Assembly: GCA_031255985.1 (NCBI GenBank)
Contig: JAIRRL010000105.1
Location: 1-13,107 of the forward strand
Reading direction: 5' to 3'
From: Gracilibacteraceae bacterium
GTDB taxonomy: Bacteria; Bacillota; Desulfitobacteriia; Desulfitobacteriales; Syntrophobotulaceae
DNA: 13,107 bases
Part shown: piece by piece, positions 5,742 to 13,107 of the stretch
How the letters are laid out: every line of letters begins with the position of its first letter
How positions within the stretch are numbered: the stretch's first letter is position 1
Translations under genes and position numbers: made by a program
Notes under the pieces: generated by a model
Told to the model about the DNA's origin: nothing
What the model saw: only the letters and a program-made list of their open reading frames with translations
Database searches by the model: none

Positions 5742-6572
5742 ATGGATAATAAGGAACAGATTTTGGCGGCGGCGGCGCGAACCGCAAAAAACATGCGCCG
5801 CTCCATTATCAGGATGACGCATATGGCCGGCGGCGGCCACCCCGGCGGCTGTCTCTCCGCCACTGATTTAATCGCGGTGTTATACGAAGGGTTCATGCGC
5901 GTTGACCCGCAAAACCCGCGCCGGCGCGACCGGGACTTCTTTTTCCTCTCCAAGGGGCACGCCGTCCCCGCGCTGTACGCCGTCCTCATGGAAAAAGGCT
6001 TTCTCGATCCGCGGGAAATTACAGATTTCCGCGCCAAAACCGGGCGTTTGCCGGCTTATCCGAGCTGCGAACTGACTCCGGGGGTAGATATCGCTTCCGG
6101 TTCTCTGGGCCAGGGTCTCTCCGTCGCCAACGGCGCGGCGCTGGCCGCGCGCCTGAACGGAACAGACCAGCGCGCCTATGTCATGCTCGGCGACGGCGAA
6201 CTGCATGAGGGGCAAGTCTGGGAGGCGATGATGACGGCGGCCCATTACCGGCTGGCCAGCGTCTGCGCCATCGTTGACTACAACAAACTCCAACTGGACG
6301 GTTCGCTGGACGAAGTCAAAACTCTCGGCGACTTGCGGGGAAAATGGGACCGTTTTGGCTGGCGGGCGCTGGAAATCAACGGACACGAACTGAGTGAAAT
6401 TTACGACGCTCTCGCCGAGGCGCGCGCTTGGCGGGAAGGGCCAACCGTGCTTATCGCCCACACTATCAAGGGCAAAGGCGTTTCCTTTATGGAAGGAGAA
6501 GTCGGCTGGCACGCGGCGGCGCCAAACGACCGGGAATGCGCGCTCGCGCTGAAGGAGTTGAGTGATTTATGA
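5742..6572 (+). CDS. Transketolase, N-terminal (TPP-binding) subunit
   Basis: A 276-residue protein equal to the first domain of transketolase. With the next gene it forms the enzyme that moves two-carbon ketol units between sugar phosphates in the non-oxidative pentose phosphate pathway. It contains GGGHPGGCLSA (30-40) and LSKGHAVPALYA with H73. The TPP/metal motif is GDGELHEGQVWEAM (D151) running to DYNKLQLDG, and the domain closes with IAHTIKGKGVSFME followed by WHAAAP. ATG 5742 is chosen with GAGG about 11 nt upstream; an open frame continues upstream to 5616, but that part crosses the promoter and operator and has no family similarity. It ends in an ATGA overlap with the second subunit. 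Split transketolases are common in Bacillota and archaea. BirA might influence it through the operator at 5601-5636. Confidence 0.93.
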   Translation: MDNKEQILAAAARTAKNMRRSIIRMTHMAGGGHPGGCLSATDLIAVLYEGFMRVDPQNPRRRDRDFFFLSKGHAVPALYAVLMEKGFLDPREITDFRAKTGRLPAYPSCELTPGVDIASGSLGQGLSVANGAALAARLNGTDQRAYVMLGDGELHEGQVWEAMMTAAHYRLASVCAIVDYNKLQLDGSLDEVKTLGDLRGKWDRFGWRALEINGHELSEIYDALAEARAWREGPTVLIAHTIKGKGVSFMEGEVGWHAAAPNDRECALALKELSDL

Positions 6573-7528
6573 AGATCGCGCCCAGGGAAGCATATGGCCG
6601 CGCTTTGGTGGAACTGGGACGGGAGAACGACGATATCGTCGTCCTGGACGCCGACGTGGCAAAAGCCTCGATGACCTCGCTTTTTAAGGAAGCGTTCCCC
6701 GACCGTTTTTTTGACCTGGGAATAGCCGAATCGGATATCATGGCGACAGGCGCCGGATTCGCCCTGGCCGGCAAAATCCCGTTTGTCAACGCTTACGCGA
6801 ATTTTCTCCTGGGCAACGGCTGGGAGCAGCTTCGTCTGTCGATATGTTATTCCCGCCAGAACGTCAAAATCGTCGGCCACAATATCGGCGCTTCCTCCGG
6901 CAAAGACGGCCCCACCCATTTGCCTTTGGAGGACATCGCTCTGGCCAGGGTTATTCCCGGTCTCCTTGTCCTGGAACCGGCCGACGCCATAGAAACGCGG
7001 AAAGCCACGCGGGCGCTGGCCGCTTACGCCGGCCCGGCTTATATGCGCGTAGGCCGTATGCCCACGCCGGTCGTCACGCGGGAGGACGATCCCTTTGTCC
7101 TTGGCCGGGCGAACATTTGCCGCCCCGGCCAAGACGTGACGATAGTCGCCTGCGGCTGTATGACGGCCAAGGCGCTGGAGGCGGCGGCAGAGCTGGCCGC
7201 CCGCGGCCTGGAGGCGGAAGTGATCAATTTGCATACGATTAAGCCGCTGGACGAAGAAATCCTCCTGGCTTCCGCCCGCAAAACCCGCGCCGTGGCAACG
7301 GCGGAAGAACACAGCGTTTGCGGCGGGATGGGCGGCGCCGTGGCGGAATTTCTGGCCGCCCGCTGCCCGGTTCCGGTGCGGGCGATCGGTTCGCAGGATA
7401 TATTTGGCATTTGCGCTTCCTATGAGGACATTCAGGAGTTTTTCGGCATGACCAGCGCGAAAATTGTCGAAGAAGCGGAAACCGCCTGCGCCATGCGCGA
7501 CGGTCGTCCCGCCGCCCCCCGATGTTGA
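6569..7528 (+). CDS. Transketolase, C-terminal (pyrimidine-binding) subunit
   Basis: A 319-residue protein matching the pyrimidine-binding and C-terminal domains of transketolase. LDADVAKAS (26-34) opens the domain. FDLGIAESD carries E54, the glutamate expected to activate the TPP aminopyrimidine. NIGASSGKDGPTHLPLEDIAL contributes the phosphate-binding and histidine residues. The C-terminal Rossmann-like domain runs from about residue 185 (DVTIVACG) to the end, with EEHSVCGGMGGAVAE. The start overlaps the stop of the preceding subunit by four bases (ATGA), and AAGGAG lies 12 nt upstream inside that gene, ensuring matched synthesis. The last residues (RDGRPAAPRC) are low-complexity and probably unstructured. 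No clear terminator follows in the 196-bp gap to the next gene. Confidence 0.93.
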   Translation: MKIAPREAYGRALVELGRENDDIVVLDADVAKASMTSLFKEAFPDRFFDLGIAESDIMATGAGFALAGKIPFVNAYANFLLGNGWEQLRLSICYSRQNVKIVGHNIGASSGKDGPTHLPLEDIALARVIPGLLVLEPADAIETRKATRALAAYAGPAYMRVGRMPTPVVTREDDPFVLGRANICRPGQDVTIVACGCMTAKALEAAAELAARGLEAEVINLHTIKPLDEEILLASARKTRAVATAEEHSVCGGMGGAVAEFLAARCPVPVRAIGSQDIFGICASYEDIQEFFGMTSAKIVEEAETACAMRDGRPAAPRC

Positions 7529-7622
7529 ACTGAACTTCCTTTGGCGCAAAAATCCGCTTCGCCGCAAAATGGGCGCAAATGCCAGCGTTAATATTTTTCC
7601 GAAAATTTTGTAGAAAAAAGTC

Positions 7623-7652
7623 TTGTAAACAAGCTTACTTCTGGGCTATAAT
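7623..7652 (+). promoter_or_regulatory. Promoter of the glycolate/D-lactate oxidase-type operon with overlapping inverted repeat
   Basis: A perfect TATAAT (7647-7652) is preceded at 18 bp by TTGTAA (7623-7628), a four-of-six -35. The start would be near 7659, leaving a 66-nt leader. The -35 lies within the tight inverted repeat CTTGT-AA-ACAAG (7622-7633). TTGT...ACAA symmetry is typical of operators of GntR/FadR-type regulators, which often control lactate and glycolate oxidation genes, so repression here is plausible but unproven. The rest of the gap 7529-7622 holds no gene or terminator that I could support. Confidence 0.6.
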
Positions 7653-7724
7653 ATGGAGTAAGTAACTTTCCGTCACAGTAACACTACTATTGGCCTGAAA
7701 TGAAGGCGAGAAGGGGGAATTGAA

Positions 7725-8963
7725 GTGGGGGATATTCTGGCTGACATCTATGAAAAGCTGAATACCTGCGGACGCTGCGGTTTCTGTCACGGTGCCTGTA
7801 AGACCTACAAGAAAGACGGGGCGGAATTCTTTGTGGCCAGAGGCAGGGTGCAGTTGATCAAAGCACTGGCTGACGGCAAAATCGAATCTGATCATGATTA
7901 CGAAAATGTGATCAACAGCTGTCTGTTGTGCGGCGAATGCGCCATTGCCTGCCCCAGCGGCGTGAAAACGCATGAACTGGTGCTGGCCGCCCGTCGCGAC
8001 TACAAGCTGAAAAAGGGAGTCCGTCCGTTCTTGAAGTCTCTTATCCTTAGTAGCATGACCAAGCCCGGCCGCCTGAAATTCGGTTTTAATTTCTTTGACG
8101 GCTTCGGCAAAAACGCTTTGCGCCGTCTTGACGGTATGCAATTTTTCCGCGGTATCGACGTATACACGATGCCGAGTTCCAGCAATCCGTTTGTAACCCA
8201 GACGCCGGAGGTTGTGACGGTAGCCGCCCCGAAAAAGAAAGTAGCCTTTTTCGTCGGATGTTTCATGAACTACGCTTTTGTTTCCACCGCCCATTCCGTG
8301 GTGAAAGTGCTGACAAAAGCGGGCTGCGAAGTTACGATTCCGCGCGAGCAGCCCTGTTGCGGCCTGCCTCAGTATGTTTACGGCGATTTCGAGGCCGCGC
8401 GGGCGCAGGCGAAAAAAATTATCTCCGCTTTTGGCAAGTACGACACGATTGTTACGGCCTGCGGTTCTTGCGCTTCCATGCTCAAAAAAGAAATGTTGGA
8501 ATTGTTCCACGAAGACGCCGCTTACCTGCCGATAGTCAAGGCTTTTGCCGCCAAAGTGTTTGAATTTTCTGAACTGGTCAGCTCTCTCGGTATTGAGGAC
8601 AAGCTGCACAGCGATTCGCCGCAGATCGTCACCTATCACGACCCATGTCACCTGGTTCGTTATCTGAAAGTGACCGAAGAACCGCGCAAATTGCTCAAGA
8701 GCGTACCGCGGCTCAAGTTCAACGAAATGTTTGAGGCAAACCGCTGCTGTGGCGCCGCCGGTCTGGTCATGGTGTTCTATCAGGAACTCTCGACCAAGAT
8801 AACCGCGGACAAAGCGAGCAATATCATCAACAGCGGCGCGGAGACTGTCGCCACCAGCTGCCCGGCATGTATGCTGAAAATCAACAGCGGCCTGAAACTG
8901 AAAGGCTCGAAAGTACCGGTAAAACATGTCGCGGACGTGCTGGCGGAAGCCCTGCGCGACTGA
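7725..8963 (+). CDS. glcF: GlcF-like iron-sulfur subunit of a 2-hydroxyacid oxidase
   Basis: A 412-residue iron-sulfur protein expected to carry electrons from the flavoprotein subunits encoded downstream to the membrane pool or another acceptor. The N-terminal ferredoxin-like domain has two [4Fe-4S] motifs: C15-C18-C21-C25 (in this first motif the usual proline after the last Cys is K26) and C66-C69-C72-C76-P. Two CCG (heterodisulfide-reductase-type) domains follow: C179, C211-C212 and C246/C249, then C308, C341-C342 and C379/C382. No membrane segment or signal peptide is visible. Length equals E. coli GlcF. The start is GTG 7725, set by AAGGGGG 7 nt upstream; an ATG at 7700 opens only a short stopped frame. 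It is first in a three-gene operon. LutA/LldE-type proteins are shorter and lack the ferredoxin domain, so GlcF-like is preferred. Confidence 0.88.
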   Translation: MGDILADIYEKLNTCGRCGFCHGACKTYKKDGAEFFVARGRVQLIKALADGKIESDHDYENVINSCLLCGECAIACPSGVKTHELVLAARRDYKLKKGVRPFLKSLILSSMTKPGRLKFGFNFFDGFGKNALRRLDGMQFFRGIDVYTMPSSSNPFVTQTPEVVTVAAPKKKVAFFVGCFMNYAFVSTAHSVVKVLTKAGCEVTIPREQPCCGLPQYVYGDFEAARAQAKKIISAFGKYDTIVTACGSCASMLKKEMLELFHEDAAYLPIVKAFAAKVFEFSELVSSLGIEDKLHSDSPQIVTYHDPCHLVRYLKVTEEPRKLLKSVPRLKFNEMFEANRCCGAAGLVMVFYQELSTKITADKASNIINSGAETVATSCPACMLKINSGLKLKGSKVPVKHVADVLAEALRD

Positions 8964-8985
8964 CGGACAAATCAAGTCTCGCGGC

Positions 8986-9021
8986 GTCGCGCGCGGGCGA
9001 TTGAACCGTTTGGCGCGTGAC
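8986..9021 (+). other. Intercistronic hairpin between the iron-sulfur and first flavoprotein genes
   Basis: GTCGCGCG (8986-8993) can pair with CGCGTGAC (9014-9021), eight pairs including one wobble, around a 20-nt loop. There is no T-run, so it is not an intrinsic terminator. It may act as an mRNA processing or stability element in the 87-bp gap of the operon. Weakly supported in GC-rich sequence. Confidence 0.35.
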
Positions 9022-9050
9022 AGATTCTAATAACGAAAGGCGGGTAGTAA

Positions 9051-10328
9051 ATGAGTCAAATCGTGGAGCAATTAATAAAAGCGATCGGCGCCGATAACGT
9101 AGTCACGAAAGATATGGCGAAATATCTGCGGGGCAACGAACAGCCGGCCGCGGTGGCCTGTCCGGGAAGCGGCGAGGATGTAGCCGCCATTGTCAAAATC
9201 GCCGCGGAAGCCGGCGTCAAACTCAACGTTGGCGGCGCGGTTGTGGATACGGCCGGTTTGGGCGGCGGCGTCGCCATCGTCATGAAACGCATGAACAAAA
9301 TCCTGGAAATAGACCGCAACAACCTGACCTGCTGGGTGCAGCCGGGATTATCGCACAAGGAATTCTGCGACAGTCTGTTGAAGGAAGGTCTGTATTTCCC
9401 GCCGGAGCCTTATGCGGTCGGCTCCAGTTCCGTGGGCGGCTGCTTCGGCGTCGGCGATCCCGACTCCAAATCCTTCAAGTATATGCCTCCGCGCACTTAT
9501 ATCATCGCCTACGAGATGGTGCTGCCAACCGGCGAGACCATGAAGATCGGCAGCAAATGCATTAAATGCGTTTCCGGTCTTGATCTCATCCACTTCGTTT
9601 CCGGTTCGCGGGCTACGCTGGGCATCCTCACCAAGATCCTCACCAAACTTCTGCCGGCCCCCGTGTGCAAGAGCGCCGTCGTGGCTGATATGCCCAACAT
9701 CGCGGCGGCGGCGAAAGCTTTCCTCTCCATTCAGAAACGCCGCCTGTTTGTGACGCGGGAAAACGCGATCACGGCCAAGCTGGGCCAGAACATTCTGAGC
9801 GGCGCGAAAGGCGCGGTGGCTTTTGTGGACATTGAGGAATTCCCGAAAGCCAATGTTGAATACGCCAAAATTGTGGAAGCGGAATTAAAGATCGCCGGCG
9901 CGACGACGACAAAAATCATCACCGACCCGAAAGAGTACGCGGCGACGGAATTGGGATGGCTCAAAGCCCGCGAGGCGGTGAACCTGAGCGACAACAAAGT
10001 CCGGTTCACGGTGGGAGCTTCCAATATTATCAAGGGACTGGACGCAGCTCAGGGCGTGGTAGGTCCTCTGACCGAGAATGAGTTCACGCTCATTGAGGCC
10101 CAGCTCGGCAAAATAACCGTAGCCTCCGCCAATCCGGAAGAGGACGCGGTCAAGCTGAACAAAGCGGCCATGCAGCTGGGCGGCAACGTGTCCGGACTTC
10201 TGGGCAGCAAACTGCGTTGCGATGAATACAGCGATAAAGCGATGTTTGACAGCATCACCCAGTTGTTGCGTAATATTCGCAAAGAATTCGACCCGAAAGG
10301 AATTCTGGCCCCCGGTGTCAGGTTTTAG
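9051..10328 (+). CDS. Divergent GlcD/GlcE-like FAD-linked oxidase subunit, catalytic motifs degenerate
   Basis: A 425-residue relative of the next gene's GlcD-type flavoprotein. The overall order is kept: an N-terminal PCMH-type FAD domain (about 1-210) with KRMNKILEIDRNNLTCWVQP, YFPPEPYAVGSSSVGG and SGSRATLGILTK, and a C-terminal domain ending in EFDPKGILAPG. The key loops differ. The P-loop motif PRGAGT of GlcD is VGGAVVDTAGLG here (60-71). HAGDGN is missing, and the place of SGEHGVG reads GGNVSGLLGSK. It may bind FAD poorly and act as a structural or electron-transfer partner, comparable in role to GlcE of the GlcDEF complex, though it is longer than GlcE. Start ATG 9051 follows AGGCGGG by about 7 nt. 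Second in the operon; the next gene begins 30 nt downstream. Confidence 0.82.
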   Translation: MSQIVEQLIKAIGADNVVTKDMAKYLRGNEQPAAVACPGSGEDVAAIVKIAAEAGVKLNVGGAVVDTAGLGGGVAIVMKRMNKILEIDRNNLTCWVQPGLSHKEFCDSLLKEGLYFPPEPYAVGSSSVGGCFGVGDPDSKSFKYMPPRTYIIAYEMVLPTGETMKIGSKCIKCVSGLDLIHFVSGSRATLGILTKILTKLLPAPVCKSAVVADMPNIAAAAKAFLSIQKRRLFVTRENAITAKLGQNILSGAKGAVAFVDIEEFPKANVEYAKIVEAELKIAGATTTKIITDPKEYAATELGWLKAREAVNLSDNKVRFTVGASNIIKGLDAAQGVVGPLTENEFTLIEAQLGKITVASANPEEDAVKLNKAAMQLGGNVSGLLGSKLRCDEYSDKAMFDSITQLLRNIRKEFDPKGILAPGVRF

Positions 10329-10358
10329 TATTATTAACTGAAAGAAGGAGGGATCAAC

Positions 10359-11759
10359 ATGACGGCTGAACTCAAAACAGATCAGAACACGCTCGTGGAG
10401 GCTCTGATCAATATTGCCGGCGAACAGGACGTGGTAACCGGCCGGGTAGCCATGTACGCTTACGGCTATGACGCTACGCTGCTTTTCGGCGTACCGCGCG
10501 CCGTGGTGTTCCCGGAATCAACGCAGGAAGTAGTAGATATAGTTAACTACTGCCGCGCCACAGGCGTGAACATCGTCCCGCGCGGCGCGGGCACGAACGA
10601 GAGCGGCGGCACGATACCGGTGGATAACTGTATCATTATGAATTGCTGCCGCATGAAAAAAGTTCTTGAAGTCGATCTTGACAACTATGTGGCTATCATC
10701 GAACCTGGAGTCGTCAACTATGATATTCAGGAAATGTTAGCTAAATACGGCTATTATTACCCGCCGGATCCGGCCAGTTATAAAGCCTCAACTATGGGCG
10801 GCAACGTGGGCGAGTGCTCCGGCGGCCCCAAATGCTTCAAATACGGCGTAACCCGCGATTATATTTACGGCATGGAATTTGTCACTTCCGACGGCAAAGT
10901 GCGCTGGGTCGGCGGCCGCGACTACTGCAGCGAGCCGTTCTACGACATCACGCGCATGATGTGCGGCTCTGAAGGCACCCTTGGCTATATGACAAAATTT
11001 GCCATCCGGATCGAGCCGATTCCGGCGGCCAAACGCACGATGCTGGCTTTTTACAACGAACCGGTGGACGCGGCTCAGTCCGTGGCCGATATCGTAGCGG
11101 CGGGCATTGTGCCTACCACTTTGGAGATGATGGACAATCTCATCATCAACACGGCGGAAGACGCCACAGGCGCGGGCCTGCCCCGCGACGCGGGCGCCAT
11201 GCTGATCATTGAAGTGGACGGCCCGGCTTATGGCGATTTGGACGATCAGGTGCAAACGATCACGAAAGTGGTAGAAAAAGCCAAACCCAAGCAGTTCAAA
11301 ATCGCGACGACCGCGGCCGAGGTAGACGCTTGCTGGCTGGCCCGCCGCGTGGCGATCGGTTCCGTGGCTCACAGAGCGCCGTCTTATTCCATGCAGGATA
11401 TCACGGTGCCCCGTTCCGAATTCCCGCAGGCCGTGGCCGGTATTGTGAAAACCTCCAAAGATTACGATCTCGACATCGGTATTCTGGCCCACGCCGGCGA
11501 CGGCAATTTCCATCCGCTTGTTCTTTTTGATCAGAGGAACAAGGAGCAAAGCGAGCGTGTGCATAAGGCCGAAGCCGCTTTGGTGAATATGGCCCTGGAA
11601 CTCGGCGGCACGATGAGCGGCGAACACGGCGTGGGGCTTTTAAAGAAGCCTCTCCTGACCAACGAGTACGAACCGGTGACTATGGGCGCTTTCCGTAAAA
11701 TCAAACGGGCTTTTGACCCAATCAACCGGATGAATCCCACGAAAATTTTTGATCTGTAA
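10359..11759 (+). CDS. glcD: FAD-binding 2-hydroxyacid oxidase/dehydrogenase, GlcD-like
   Basis: A 466-residue flavoprotein that should oxidise glycolate, D-lactate or a related D-2-hydroxy acid, passing electrons to the iron-sulfur subunit two genes upstream. The PCMH FAD domain has PRGAGTNESGG (74-84), KKVLEVDLDNYVAIIEPG, and YPPDPASYKASTMGGNVGEC followed by GPKCFKYG. GSEGTLGYMTK ends the FAD-binding half. The C-terminal FAD-oxidase domain has ILAHAGDGNFHPL (H378) and GTMSGEHGVGLLK (E422, H423), the usual cofactor and metal/substrate residues of the GlcD/D-2-hydroxyglutarate dehydrogenase group. The start is secured by AGAAGGAGGG ending 6 nt before ATG. Length is normal. Substrate cannot be chosen from sequence: D-lactate and glycolate are both likely. 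No etfAB genes are adjacent, so an electron-bifurcating lactate dehydrogenase is not indicated by this locus. Confidence 0.9.
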   Translation: MTAELKTDQNTLVEALINIAGEQDVVTGRVAMYAYGYDATLLFGVPRAVVFPESTQEVVDIVNYCRATGVNIVPRGAGTNESGGTIPVDNCIIMNCCRMKKVLEVDLDNYVAIIEPGVVNYDIQEMLAKYGYYYPPDPASYKASTMGGNVGECSGGPKCFKYGVTRDYIYGMEFVTSDGKVRWVGGRDYCSEPFYDITRMMCGSEGTLGYMTKFAIRIEPIPAAKRTMLAFYNEPVDAAQSVADIVAAGIVPTTLEMMDNLIINTAEDATGAGLPRDAGAMLIIEVDGPAYGDLDDQVQTITKVVEKAKPKQFKIATTAAEVDACWLARRVAIGSVAHRAPSYSMQDITVPRSEFPQAVAGIVKTSKDYDLDIGILAHAGDGNFHPLVLFDQRNKEQSERVHKAEAALVNMALELGGTMSGEHGVGLLKKPLLTNEYEPVTMGAFRKIKRAFDPINRMNPTKIFDL

Positions 11760-11771
11760 TATCGCAGCGAG

Positions 11772-11806
11772 GGAAAACCCGGCGCCCAGGCGGCGCCGGG
11801 TTTTCC
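11772..11806 (+). terminator. Terminator of the glc-type operon
   Basis: GGAAAACCCGGCGCC (11772-11786) is perfectly complementary to GGCGCCGGGTTTTCC (11792-11806) around a 5-nt loop. The GC core CCCGGCGCC/GGCGCCGGG is followed by TTTT (11801-11804) and preceded by AAAA, so it can act on both strands. It begins 12 nt after the stop at 11759 and separates the operon from rimM. A separate promoter for rimM was not recognised in the 40 bp that remain. Confidence 0.85.
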
Positions 11807-11846
11807 GCGTCCGCTGTGGCGGAGAAGGAGGACGGCGCGGGCGGCC

Positions 11847-12359
11847 ATGGGCAAAGAGCGGGAAGAAACGGTTCTTATAGGCGAGGTATTAAAACCGGTT
11901 GGTCTGAAGGGTGAATTAAAAGTATATCCGCTGACAGACGATCCGCAGCGTTTTTTGGCGCTCACGGAAGTTATCCTGCGCGGCGGGGGTACAGATGAAG
12001 TCCGCGCTCTCCTGCGGGCGCGGGTGGACGGCAAAATGGCTTATCTGACTCTGGCCGGGATAGACAGCGTGGAAGCGGCGGCCTGCCGCCGCGGTTTCGA
12101 GGTGCGGGCGCCGCGCGCCCAATCGACGCCGCTGCCGCCCGGCCGCTGGCACTATTATGAGTTGGAAGGCATGGATGTCTACGATAACGGCGTTTGGCTG
12201 GGAAAACTGGAGCGGATCCTGGCTACCGGCGCCAACGATGTTTACATAGTGCGGGGAACAGGGGGCGAGATATGTGTGCCGGCCCTGAAAACAGTGGTGC
12301 GCCGGGTTGACGTGCCGGGACGGCGCATGGACGTCGATTTGCCGCCCGGTTTGCGCTAA
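11847..12359 (+). CDS. rimM: Ribosome maturation factor RimM
   Basis: A 170-residue 16S rRNA-processing/30S maturation factor; it binds ribosomal protein S19 in the 30S head. The N-terminal RimM domain begins IGEVLKPVGLKGELKVYPLTDDP (12-34). The C-terminal PRC-barrel starts near WHYYELEGMDVY and contains GANDVYIV and the conserved VPALKTVVRRVDV stretch before the terminus. Length matches the family. ATG 11847 is about 14 nt after the AAGGAGGA site (11825-11832), a somewhat long spacer, but no better in-frame start is visible. trmD follows 26 bp downstream, the usual pairing. Upstream, rpsP and the KH-domain gene normally seen in this cluster are absent; the glc-type operon terminator is there instead. 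Confidence 0.93.
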   Translation: MGKEREETVLIGEVLKPVGLKGELKVYPLTDDPQRFLALTEVILRGGGTDEVRALLRARVDGKMAYLTLAGIDSVEAAACRRGFEVRAPRAQSTPLPPGRWHYYELEGMDVYDNGVWLGKLERILATGANDVYIVRGTGGEICVPALKTVVRRVDVPGRRMDVDLPPGLR

Positions 12360-12385
12360 AAAGCTTGAGGTGAGAAAGGTTTGCG

Positions 12386-13107
12386 ATGAAATTTACAATT
12401 TTTACCTTATTTCCGGAGATGTTCGCGCCGGTGGAACTCAGTATCCTGAAAAGAGGAAAAGACGCCGGTCTCATTACCTTTGAACTGATCAATTTCCGCC
12501 GGTTTGCCGTGAGCAGACATAAAAACGTTGACGACGCCCCTTATGGCGGCGGCGGCGGCATGGTGCTGAAACCGGAGCCGTTCTACGCCGCGGTCGCCTC
12601 GCTGCCGCCGCCTGTAGGAAGCAGACGGACGGTGCTGCTCACGCCCCAGGGTGAAGTTTTTACTCAGCGCCGGGCCGCCGCCTTGGCCGCTTATGACGAA
12701 TTGGTGCTGTTTTGCGGTCACTACGAAGGATTTGACGAACGCATCCGCGCTTTGGCGGATGAGGAAATATCCATCGGCGACTATGTGCTGACCGGGGGCG
12801 AACTGGCGGCCCTGGTGCTGACGGACGCGGTCGCCCGCTTGGCGCCTGGGGTCTTGGGCAGAGAAGACGCCGCCCGAGCCGACTCCCACGCCGGCGACGG
12901 TTGGCTGGAACATCCGCATTACACGCGGCCGCCGGTTTTTGCCGGTCTGGCGGCGCCGGAGATACTCCTGTCCGGCCATCACGCCGCCATCGCCCGCTGG
13001 CGGCGGAAAGAAAGCCTGCGGCGGACATTTTTACGCCGGCCTGATCTCATCCCCGGCGCGGCGGCCTTTATGCGGGACGGCGAAGCGGCGGCGACGACGA
13101 CGCCGGT
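12386..13107 (+). CDS. trmD: tRNA (guanine37-N1)-methyltransferase TrmD, partial (3' end outside window)
   Basis: SAM-dependent SPOUT methyltransferase that makes m1G37 in tRNAs with G36G37, including the tRNA-Pro(GGG) in this window. I translated the frame by hand from ATG 12386; it is open for 240 codons to the edge. It starts MKFTIFTLFPEMF and has VDDAPYGGGGGMVLKPEP (48-65). The trefoil-knot SAM site is LFCGHYEGFDERI (C110 to R119 region) and ISIGDYVLTGGELAALVLTDA. DSHAGDGWLEHPHYTRPP is the expected catalytic aspartate region. The HYEG form is common in Bacillota. Family length is about 240-250 residues, so only the last few are likely to be missing. A GA-rich site (GAGAAAGG) precedes the start; it lies in an operon with rimM. 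Confidence 0.93.
   Translation, partial: MKFTIFTLFPEMFAPVELSILKRGKDAGLITFELINFRRFAVSRHKNVDDAPYGGGGGMVLKPEPFYAAVASLPPPVGSRRTVLLTPQGEVFTQRRAAALAAYDELVLFCGHYEGFDERIRALADEEISIGDYVLTGGELAALVLTDAVARLAPGVLGREDAARADSHAGDGWLEHPHYTRPPVFAGLAAPEILLSGHHAAIARWRRKESLRRTFLRRPDLIPGAAAFMRDGEAAATTTP

Noticed and set aside
6401..7567. 388-codon minus-strand open frame opposite the transketolase C-terminal subunit
   Set aside because: Composition-driven shadow of a well-identified gene; the protein is rich in R, G and A with no family motif.
7543..7580. Repeated GCGCAAA-like motifs after the transketolase genes
   Set aside because: Three imperfect short matches without symmetry or a T-run; not enough to call a repeat array or terminator.
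7635..8975. 446-codon minus-strand open frame covering the whole iron-sulfur subunit gene
   Set aside because: It lies opposite a gene with complete cysteine motifs, has no recognisable domain or ribosome binding site, and is explained by codon bias in GC-rich coding sequence.
10788..11627. 279-codon minus-strand open frame opposite glcD
   Set aside because: Same explanation: antisense of a conserved coding region, no motif or start signal.
10359..11759. Electron-bifurcating lactate dehydrogenase (LctBCD type)
   Set aside because: That complex needs EtfA/EtfB encoded alongside; here the partner is a GlcF-like iron-sulfur protein instead.

Overview
The window looks like the chromosome of a GC-rich member of the Bacillota. 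Support for this: strong AAGGAGG-type ribosome binding sites, GTG starts, TTGACA/TATAAT promoters with 17-18 bp spacing, a BirA with an N-terminal helix-turn-helix, a YaaO-like decarboxylase, a two-gene transketolase, and a TrmD carrying the CGHYEG form of its motif. Negativicutes or a GC-rich Clostridia lineage would fit, but no marker here settles the class. No insertion sequence, prophage gene or CRISPR array was seen, and most genes are ordinary metabolic or housekeeping genes.

Layout. Positions 1-717 (minus) hold the first 239 residues of a response regulator with an HD-GYP domain, cut by the window edge. A 227-bp divergent promoter region separates it from a plus-strand pair: a DJ-1/PfpI family protein (945-1523) and a PLP-dependent Orn/Lys/Arg decarboxylase-family protein (1546-2961), ending in a short hairpin terminator. 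A tRNA-Pro(GGG) gene with encoded CCA (3089-3166) follows, with its own terminator. Convergent to it is a minus-strand operon: birA (GTG start at 5491) and an MFS transporter (3253-4509) overlapping by 8 nt. Divergent from birA is a transketolase split over two genes (5742-6572 and 6569-7528, ATGA overlap). Next come a glycolate/D-lactate-oxidase-type operon: a GlcF-like iron-sulfur subunit (7725-8963), a divergent GlcD-like flavoprotein lacking the usual motifs (9051-10328) and a canonical GlcD-like flavoprotein (10359-11759). A 15-bp-stem terminator closes that operon, and rimM (11847-12359) and trmD (12386 to the edge) follow.

How the parts work together. The most informative regulatory element is a perfect 12-bp inverted repeat at 5601-5636. 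It has the layout of a BirA (biotin repressor) box, ACC-N14-GGT in its centre, and it sits on the -35 of the birA promoter. This predicts that birA and the MFS gene behind it are controlled by biotin through BirA, and makes the MFS protein a candidate carrier for biotin or a related compound. The glc-type operon would oxidise a 2-hydroxy acid through FAD and pass electrons through the iron-sulfur subunit; its second flavoprotein subunit appears to have lost catalytic motifs. RimM and TrmD act in 30S ribosome maturation and tRNA m1G37 methylation. I found no clearly new multi-gene system; the points worth following are the birA operator/transporter unit, the degenerate flavoprotein, an intragenic terminator-like hairpin in the decarboxylase gene and a T-arm-like terminator behind the tRNA.
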